12,792 nucleotides of DNA. It comes from Bacillota bacterium. Its GTDB lineage: Bacteria; Bacillota; Clostridia; Lachnospirales; Lachnospiraceae. Positions within the stretch are counted from its first letter, which is position 1. Every line of letters begins with the position of its first letter. Position numbers and translations under genes: made by a program. Positions 1 to 4,610 of the stretch are shown one piece after another. The notes beneath the pieces were generated by a model that was not told where the DNA came from, ran no database searches, and saw nothing but the letters and a program-made list of their open reading frames with translations. The stretch spans positions 1 through 12,792 of the forward strand of contig JAEZZO010000014.1 of assembly GCA_023418475.1 (NCBI GenBank), given 5' to 3'.

Positions 1-333
1 GGTTTCTTCTGTGGGGTTTTCTGGTGTTACAAAATTGGTAGTTTCTGAGGTTGTTTCGGTAGGGAATTGTGTAATAACTTCAGGCTTTTCAGAACCGGTC
101 GCTTCCGAGTCGGTTTCTTCTGTGGGGTTTTCTGGTGTTACAAAATTGGTAGTTTCTGAGGTTGTTTCGGTAGGGAATTGTGTAATAACTTCAGGCTTTT
201 CAGAACCGGTCGCTTCCGGGACGGTTTCTTCTGTGGGGTTTTCTGGTGTTACAAAATTGGTAGCTTCTGAGGCTGTTTCGTAAGGAATATCTGTAATCTC
301 TTCAGATGGCACTGGTCCTGTAACTTCCAGGAC
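1..333 (-). repeat. Three 111-bp tandem repeats coding for a 37-residue Thr/Glu/Pro unit
   Basis: Copies begin at 1, 112 and 223. Copies 1-111 and 112-222 differ at only two bases (near 109-111 versus 220-222). The third copy matches closely to about 275 and then diverges. More degenerate relatives of the unit continue to about 640. Each unit encodes a variant of TTNFVTPENPTEET followed by EATGSEKPEVITQFP. The array continues off the left edge, so its full length is unknown. Near-identity implies recent expansion or gene conversion. Confidence 0.93.
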
Positions 334-2202
334 TTCTTCTGAGTAATTAATATCTTCCGGTATTACAGACCAGGTAGCTTTCAGGTCTGCTTCGTCAGGG
401 CTATTTATAATGAATTCAGGTATCATAGAACTGGTAGTTTTTTGCACTGCCTCTGTGAGGTTTTCTGTAGGAATTTCTGCACTTCTCTCAGAATTTGCAG
501 GAATAGTAGCTTCCAGAGTTATATCTGCGGTGACATAATCTTCCGGTGTAGCAGCGCTGATAGCTTTCTGTTCTGCTTCTTCAGGGATATCGGAAATGAA
601 TTCTGGTATTACAGGGTTCATAGCTTCGGGGACTGTTTCAGTTCGGTCTTCATGGGCAGGAATTGCAGTTTGATTGGATATCTCGGTTAGGCAAGCACAT
701 TTTGCATATGTGTTACCCATAGCTTCTTCATGAGTTATATCTTCCGTAAAATAATAATCATTTTCCTGTAACAGCCACGGATCCAATACAGATAGTTTTT
801 TACCCTGATTTTCATATTCCTCTATGTTATCCTTCTCTTTTGCATCGCTTTCTTCCTCTGGATTTTCATACTCCTCTATGTTATCCTTCTCATCCGGAAA
901 TCTTTCCTCTTCACGATTTTCATACTCCTCTATGTTATCCTTCTCATCCGGAAATCTTTCCTCTTCACGATTTTCATAATCCTCTATGTTATCCTTCTCT
1001 TTTACATAGCTCTCTTCTTCCAGATTTTCATACTCCTCTATGTTATCCTTCTCTTTAGTATAGCTCTCTTCTTCAGGATTTTCATACTCCTCTATGTTAT
1101 TCTTCTCTTTAGTATAGCTCTCTTCTTCCGGATTTTCATATTCCTCTATGTTATCCTTCTCTTTTACATAGATCTCTTCTTCCAGATTTTCACATTCCTC
1201 TATGTTATCCTTCTCTTCAGTATAGCTCTCTTCCTCCGGATTTTCATATTCCTCTATATTATCCTTCTCATCCGGAAATCTTTCCTCTTCACAATTATCA
1301 TACTCTTCCATGTAATTATTCTCTTCCGGATGATCTTCCTCCTCCGGATTTATTCGGTCAATCAAAAAATATTTCTTATCCGCTATACTATCCTCTTCCG
1401 GTTTCTTGCTAATCACTTGCGATTCATTTGTCTGTTTCTCATCTCCTTTGGAGATAAATAATTTCATAAAATCATCATATAACGTATATCCACCGATCAT
1501 ATCGAATATATATGGACTCTGCTGCAATAAATTGCAGATGTCTTCCAAAAGAAAAACTGCATCTGGTTGTTTGTAAAGTTCATCATAGATCTGATTAATA
1601 AACATATAATCCTGAAAAGAGCTCATTGACCATCGAAGAGAAGATAAATCTGTCTGATATTTCATATGATATTGTCGGAACAATTCAGGATGATTTACAA
1701 TGTATTGCGTAACATTCTCTAATTCATCTGCGGTTTTCGCTTCCTGATAAGCTTTTTCAAGTGCAGTAAAGGAAAAAACTTCTGTATCCAATCCTTCTGG
1801 ATAAGTACGTTCCACTGTATTACCGACATAGTCATATCTACCGTTATAAAATATTTCAATCGCATTTGAAATAATCGCAGGATCAATAAGAGGACTGTTT
1901 GCCGTAACTCTTACAATTGTATCAATTCTATATTTCCTTGCACATTGATAAAAGCGTTCGAGTACATTCTCAGAGTTTCCGCGAAAACATCTAATACCTT
2001 TTTCTCTGCAAAGTTTCTCCACAATGTCATCCGTAACATCATAGGATGTTGCGACAATAACATCATACACTCTATTGGAGTACCTGACCCGATTTACAAT
2101 ATGCTCCAGGATGGTTTTATCATAAATCGGCATATATAATTTACCAGGCATTCTTTTGGAAGCCATTCTGGCCTGAACAATTGCAACAGTGTTTTTTGAC
2201 AT
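1..2202 (-). CDS. SpsF-like cytidylyltransferase domain protein with long repetitive acidic tail (partial, C-terminus beyond window)
   Basis: The minus frame is open for 734 codons from ATG at 2202 to the window edge; no stop is seen, so the C-terminus is missing. The start is supported by GGAGGGAA just upstream. Residues 1 to about 240 have the fold signature of SpsF / CMP-sugar synthetase-type nucleotidyltransferases: QARMASKRMPGK (residues 10-21), RVTANSPLIDP (98-108) and YPEGLDTEVFS (134-144). The family makes CMP- or CDP-activated sugars for surface glycans. Positions that are normally acidic or His in the family motifs look replaced: N102 where TxD is usual, N162 in the HVT motif, and S194 in the LRxTVD motif. 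Catalysis is therefore uncertain. Residues about 286-466 are ten 18-residue Glu/Lys/Asn/Tyr repeats, and 467-734 is Thr/Pro/Glu-rich and ends in 37-residue repeats. No signal peptide is visible. The domain call is firm; the function of the full protein is unknown. Confidence 0.85.
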   Translation of the reverse strand, partial: MSKNTVAIVQARMASKRMPGKLYMPIYDKTILEHIVNRVRYSNRVYDVIVATSYDVTDDIVEKLCREKGIRCFRGNSENVLERFYQCARKYRIDTIVRVTANSPLIDPAIISNAIEIFYNGRYDYVGNTVERTYPEGLDTEVFSFTALEKAYQEAKTADELENVTQYIVNHPELFRQYHMKYQTDLSSLRWSMSSFQDYMFINQIYDELYKQPDAVFLLEDICNLLQQSPYIFDMIGGYTLYDDFMKLFISKGDEKQTNESQVISKKPEEDSIADKKYFLIDRINPEEEDHPEENNYMEEYDNCEEERFPDEKDNIEEYENPEEESYTEEKDNIEECENLEEEIYVKEKDNIEEYENPEEESYTKEKNNIEEYENPEEESYTKEKDNIEEYENLEEESYVKEKDNIEDYENREEERFPDEKDNIEEYENREEERFPDEKDNIEEYENPEEESDAKEKDNIEEYENQGKKLSVLDPWLLQENDYYFTEDITHEEAMGNTYAKCACLTEISNQTAIPAHEDRTETVPEAMNPVIPEFISDIPEEAEQKAISAATPEDYVTADITLEATIPANSERSAEIPTENLTEAVQKTTSSMIPEFIINSPDEADLKATWSVIPEDINYSEEVLEVTGPVPSEEITDIPYETASEATNFVTPENPTEETVPEATGSEKPEVITQFPTETTSETTNFVTPENPTEETDSEATGSEKPEVITQFPTETTSETTNFVTPENPTEET
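807..1346 (-). repeat. Ten tandem 54-bp repeats coding for an 18-residue acidic unit
   Basis: Units start at 807, 861, 915, 969, 1023, 1077, 1131, 1185, 1239 and 1293, an exact 54-bp period that preserves the reading frame. On the minus strand each unit reads as a variant of PEEESYTKEKDNIEEYEN or REEERFPDEKDNIEEYEN. The unit at 1293 is the most diverged. The DNA core coding KDNIEEYEN is the best conserved part. Exact phase and lack of indels show selection to keep the frame; the number of units could vary between strains. Confidence 0.95.
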
Positions 2203-2496
2203 AGTTCCCTCCATTTCTGCGCATGGTCTATGCGTATTTCAAAATATGTGTATTTGAGCAATTATGTAATTACGGCTGTTTACATAGGCTTCAATTATAA
2301 GATATGCAATTTACTTCATTTGTTGATTTAGGCGGTATCATTCATTGTACTGTTAATAAAAGGCAGCAGTATTGGGTTTCGATTTTTTCCTCTCATAGTT
2401 GTCCACGGCTAAGGTAATATTTACCATTTATGTAATTTTATGCATCTATGTGGATAGATATAGCAAGAATAAATAGAAATAGATTCAATTAATGGG

Positions 2497-2525
2497 TTGC
2501 TTGAATTACATATATTTGCTACAAT
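2497..2525 (+). promoter_or_regulatory. Candidate sigma-A promoter for the exported protein gene
   Basis: TTGCTT (2497-2502), a 17-bp spacer, then TACAAT (2520-2525). The -10 matches the consensus at five of six positions and the -35 is weak. It would give a leader of about 200 nt that includes the hairpin at 2648-2664. AT-rich sequence yields such matches by chance, so this is tentative. Confidence 0.3.
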
Positions 2526-2647
2526 AATAAATAGTGCAGAATTATTCAATTTCGGTAAATAATTACAAATAATGTCATTAAATTCGGAAAAATGAAACTA
2601 TATTATGAAATTTCAAAAGTTGATAATCATTGCGTTTACATAAAATG

Positions 2648-2667
2648 ATCGGTTCTGAGCCGATTTT
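2648..2667 (+). promoter_or_regulatory. Short leader hairpin with T4 tail (possible attenuator or terminator)
   Basis: ATCGGTT (2648-2654) pairs with AGCCGAT (2658-2664) over seven base pairs, one of them G-U, with a CTG loop. TTTT (2664-2667) follows, and AAAAT precedes it, so the minus-strand reading is also terminator-like. The stem is short. It lies about 70 bp upstream of the start codon at 2734, so it could attenuate that gene or stop transcription entering from upstream. Confidence 0.35.
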
Positions 2668-2733
2668 CATATGCGTAATAAGGCCTGGCAGCTTATGTGT
2701 TAAGGTCTATCTAACAGGAAGGTTTGGTAAATT

Positions 2734-3495
2734 ATGAAGTTGAAATATAAAAAAGTAATTCTTTTAACTCTTATTAGTACCATGGGAATTGGAGTCGTTA
2801 CCTTATCTATTGCTCCAAATAAAAACAATAAAATCCAGGAAAGTGCTAAGGTAGCAAGCTATCATGTTACTGCAGTTCCGACCGGAAGCGACGATATATC
2901 GATGATATCTCAAGCTGCTACTCCGACAGTAACAGCTATACCAACGATTGCTCTTACACCTACTCCTACCCCAACTCCGCTTCCGGTGCATGATCTTGAG
3001 GAGGGGAATTCTGATATTAATAAATTAATCAATAATTATTATAAAGCAAAGCTTGCTTGTAATGTAGATAAGCTAAAAGCGTTACTAAGCGATCCGACTA
3101 ATGTATCTTCAAACAAACAGTTAAAGAAAGATATCCAGTATATAGAAGAATACAAAAATATTAAATGCTATGTGAAAAAAGGTTATCAGGATGGTACTTA
3201 TATCGTATATGTATATAATGAAGTAAAATTTGTTAACATTAAGACTCCTGCTCCGGCTGCGGATCAGTTTTATCTTGTTACGGATAAAGATGGCAGTCTG
3301 AAAATCTTCTCCGGAAAGTTTAATGAAGAAACAGCTGCTTATTACAAATCAAGAATTCAGGATACTGATGTTATAGACTTTATTAAAGAGGTAAATAAGA
3401 AAGCGGAGCAGGCTAAGAAAAAAGATAAGGATCTTAAAAAATTCTGGGATAATCTTGATAAAAAGCAGGCATCTGCTGCCAAAAATAAGAATTAA
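2734..3495 (+). CDS. Membrane-anchored or secreted protein with Pro/Thr linker and unknown C-terminal domain
   Basis: 253 residues. The ATG is supported by AGGAAGG at 2716-2722, although the spacing of 11 nt is long. Residues 1-7 are basic (MKLKYKK) and about 8-27 are hydrophobic, which makes an N-terminal membrane anchor or signal peptide. There is no lipobox Cys. Residues about 62-85 form a Thr/Pro linker (TPTPTPTPLP), typical of clostridial exported proteins. Residues about 92-212 form a globular domain opening with INKLINNYYKAKLACNVDKL, which resembles the first helix of NTF2/SnoaL-like domains; that is an inference from pattern only. The tail (about 215-253) is Lys/Ala-rich and may contact wall polymers or form a coiled coil. 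The gene is followed by a structured RNA segment and, further on, by an L,D-transpeptidase, which suggests an envelope role. Function is not known. Confidence 0.8.
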   Translation: MKLKYKKVILLTLISTMGIGVVTLSIAPNKNNKIQESAKVASYHVTAVPTGSDDISMISQAATPTVTAIPTIALTPTPTPTPLPVHDLEEGNSDINKLINNYYKAKLACNVDKLKALLSDPTNVSSNKQLKKDIQYIEEYKNIKCYVKKGYQDGTYIVYVYNEVKFVNIKTPAPAADQFYLVTDKDGSLKIFSGKFNEETAAYYKSRIQDTDVIDFIKEVNKKAEQAKKKDKDLKKFWDNLDKKQASAAKNKN

Positions 3496-3542
3496 GAATG
3501 ATACAAAGCTTATCTTGTATCTATGAATATTTTGATTAGCCT

Positions 3543-3710
3543 GACAAAGGCCTGAATTATTTGCTGGGGGCACGTGAGTGTGTCTTCATTTGATGCAGAC
3601 CGGGCCTCTCCTAACTGCCTGCATTTGATAATCAGGAGAGGTTAAAGTCAAGTTCAAATGAAGATAAATACGCTCCTATCCATCTACATTACCTAAAGCA
3701 GGCTTTTGTC
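3543..3710 (+). ncRNA. Highly structured RNA candidate (168-nt rod; 6S-like architecture possible)
   Basis: Four nested complementary segments form one long rod. The closing stem pairs GACAAAGGCCTG (3543-3554) with CAGGCTTTTGTC (3699-3710): 12 bp with one G-U. TGGGGGC (3565-3571) pairs with GCTCCTA (3672-3678) using two G-U pairs. TCTTCATTTGA (3583-3593) pairs perfectly with TCAAATGAAGA (3654-3664), extendable by two pairs. CCTCTCCT (3605-3612) pairs perfectly with AGGAGAGG (3634-3641), with GAC/GTC just below. Internal loops separate the stems, the largest being next to the closing stem. No ORF is evident. An unbranched rod of this size with a large loop near the closing stem resembles bacterial 6S RNA, but I cannot confirm conserved 6S residues. 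A MITE with 12-bp ends is the main alternative. The strand is chosen from the downstream terminator and G-U pairs. Confidence 0.5.
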
Positions 3711-3758
3711 GAGCACATCAATTAATAAAATAATCTCTATTCTTTCATAAATAAAAGT

Positions 3759-3790
3759 AAGATGGCGATAAATTTCTATCGTCATTTTTC
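3759..3790 (+). terminator. Intrinsic terminator downstream of the structured RNA
   Basis: ATGGCGATA (3762-3770) pairs with TATCGTCAT (3777-3785), nine pairs with one G-U and a six-base loop AATTTC, followed by TTTTTC (3785-3790). The A residues before the stem extend it by pairing with the T run. It lies about 50 nt after the closing stem at 3710, and plausibly ends transcription of the RNA candidate and of the gene at 2734-3495. Confidence 0.75.
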
Positions 3791-3873
3791 TAATATTATG
3801 TCCTATTTCTCTATTACCTTTCTGCTGCTGTTTGGCTAATTCACATATTCTTTACGATTTATTAACACAAACA

Positions 3874-3925
3874 TTCTTGTTGTCATATTATTTCCATGCT
3901 AGCCTTATATATGATATTACAAGAA
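3874..3925 (+). repeat. Imperfect palindrome upstream of the 43-residue ORF
   Basis: TTCTTGT (3874-3880) is complementary to ACAAGAA (3919-3925), and CATAT (3884-3888) to ATATG (3909-3913), separated by unequal gaps of 3 and 5 nt. The palindrome covers the expected promoter region of the small gene starting at 3945. It could be an operator or a leader hairpin; nothing in the sequence decides between them. Confidence 0.35.
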
Positions 3926-3944
3926 CGGATAAGAGGTGAAGAAT

Positions 3945-4076
3945 ATGACAATAAAATTGAGTATTTTAATTCTCCTATTAATTGCTTTTATTATTGTTTG
4001 TTATTATATACATGAAAAAAGAATGAAGAATCAAAATAAGACTTATTATACCCGATATGCAAGAATTTTAAGGTGA
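3945..4076 (+). CDS. Small single-pass membrane protein, 43 residues
   Basis: ATG at 3945 is preceded by GAGGTGA (3933-3939) at ideal spacing and the frame ends with TGA at 4074-4076. The peptide begins MTIKLSILILLLIAFIIVCYY, and residues about 4-22 are a continuous hydrophobic helix. A short basic tail follows (HEKRMKNQNK ... TRYARILR). The charge pattern predicts an N-out, C-in single-pass protein. It is not recognised as any named family. It sits 60 bp upstream of the L,D-transpeptidase start on the same strand, so the two could be co-expressed, though a TATAAT lies between them. The strong ribosome site and clean hydrophobic profile make it more than chance. Confidence 0.65.
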   Translation: MTIKLSILILLLIAFIIVCYYIHEKRMKNQNKTYYTRYARILR

Positions 4077-4101
4077 AGTACCATAAAAGACAGAAAAGAC
4101 A

Positions 4102-4107
4102 TATAAT
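4102..4107 (+). promoter_or_regulatory. Candidate -10 element for the L,D-transpeptidase
   Basis: A perfect TATAAT stands 30 bp before the chosen start codon and 19 bp before the Shine-Dalgarno site, which would leave a short leader. No recognisable -35 is present at 4079-4084 (TACCAT region), so recognition by sigma-A is doubtful without an activator or another sigma factor. Confidence 0.3.
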
Positions 4108-4136
4108 ATGGTAGAGTGTATATCCAGGAGCTGTTC

Positions 4137-4553
4137 ATGACTGAACCATCAATAAATATAGGTGTTGCATCGTATTACAATGATCCTGCTAATTCTACCA
4201 ATCCGGATTTTTCTAACCCCTATTCCATTCTGGTCTACACACAAAACCATATTCTGAAGCTATATAAGAATGGAATTTTTGTAAAACAATATCCGGTTGC
4301 TGTAGGTAAAACGCTTACACCAACTCCAAAAGGTGATTTTCGAATAATTAATAAAGCATTACATCCGGGTGGCGCATTTGGCGTGAGATGGTTGGGACTA
4401 AATGCACCTGGTGGAGGTTATGGAATACATGGAACCAATAATCCGGACTCCATTGGAAAAAGCATCTCCCATGGCTGCATCCGTATGTATAATAATGATG
4501 TGATTGAATTAAACAATATGGTACCAATTGGAACACCTGTAAAAATTGTATAA
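4137..4553 (+). CDS. L,D-transpeptidase, YkuD family, without signal peptide
   Basis: The frame is open from GTG at 4116, but ATG at 4137 is the better start because AGGAG (4126-4130) lies six bases before it; this gives 138 residues. The YkuD domain spans about residues 29-138. The catalytic signature is intact: H98 in GIHGT, then SHGCIRM with H112, the nucleophile C114 and R116. Known members form 3-3 peptidoglycan cross-links or modify the peptide stem through a thioester on the Cys. There is no signal peptide or LysM domain. The enzyme is therefore either exported by another route or acts in an unusual place; spore-associated members of the family also lack classic signals. Upstream lie a small membrane peptide and an exported protein. 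Downstream it converges with a peptidoglycan amidase at a shared terminator. Confidence 0.93.
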   Translation: MTEPSINIGVASYYNDPANSTNPDFSNPYSILVYTQNHILKLYKNGIFVKQYPVAVGKTLTPTPKGDFRIINKALHPGGAFGVRWLGLNAPGGGYGIHGTNNPDSIGKSISHGCIRMYNNDVIELNNMVPIGTPVKIV

Positions 4554-4554
4554 A

Positions 4555-4588
4555 ACAGGCTGTCTTTGTTTCTTCAAAGACAGCCTGT
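4555..4588. terminator. Bidirectional intrinsic terminator between the L,D-transpeptidase and the amidase
   Basis: ACAGGCTGTCTTTG (4555-4568) and CAAAGACAGCCTGT (4575-4588) form a perfect 14-bp stem with a six-base loop. Read on the minus strand, the stem is followed by TTTTA, so it is strongest for the amidase, whose stop codon lies 22 bp away. On the plus strand the tail is only CTTACAT, but the stem begins two bases after the L,D-transpeptidase stop and probably serves both genes. Confidence 0.9.
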
Positions 4589-4610
4589 CTTACATAGAAT
4601 AAGTTTTTAT

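Larger units (their letters stand above)
2203..2733. other. AT-rich divergent intergenic region
   Basis: This 531-bp gap separates the minus-strand cytidylyltransferase from the plus-strand exported protein, so it must carry both promoters. I see no convincing gene. It contains a possible plus promoter (2497-2525), a short hairpin followed by T4 (2648-2667), and a Shine-Dalgarno site for the plus gene (AGGAAGG, 2716-2722). A TATAAT read on the minus strand near 2290 could belong to the cytidylyltransferase, but no good -35 accompanies it. Confidence 0.6.

Noticed and set aside
1..283. Plus-strand frame of 90 residues with internal repetition
   Set aside because: It is the antisense shadow of the 111-bp repeats in the minus-strand cytidylyltransferase gene, which has a ribosome site and conserved motifs.
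840..1058. Plus-strand frame reading repeated FHTPLCYPS
   Set aside because: Antisense shadow of the acidic 18-residue repeats; no ribosome site.
807..1346. Regular repeats suggesting a CRISPR array
   Set aside because: The units are directly adjacent 54-bp tandem repeats in frame within a coding sequence; there are no unique spacers and no cas genes.
2641..2733. Riboswitch in the leader of the exported protein gene
   Set aside because: I looked for conserved cores of c-di-GMP, SAM, TPP, glycine and lysine classes and saw none; only a short hairpin is present.
3500..3521. GATACAA/TTGTATC hairpin right after the exported protein gene
   Set aside because: The seven-base stem has an eight-base loop and no T run after it, so it is not convincing as a terminator.
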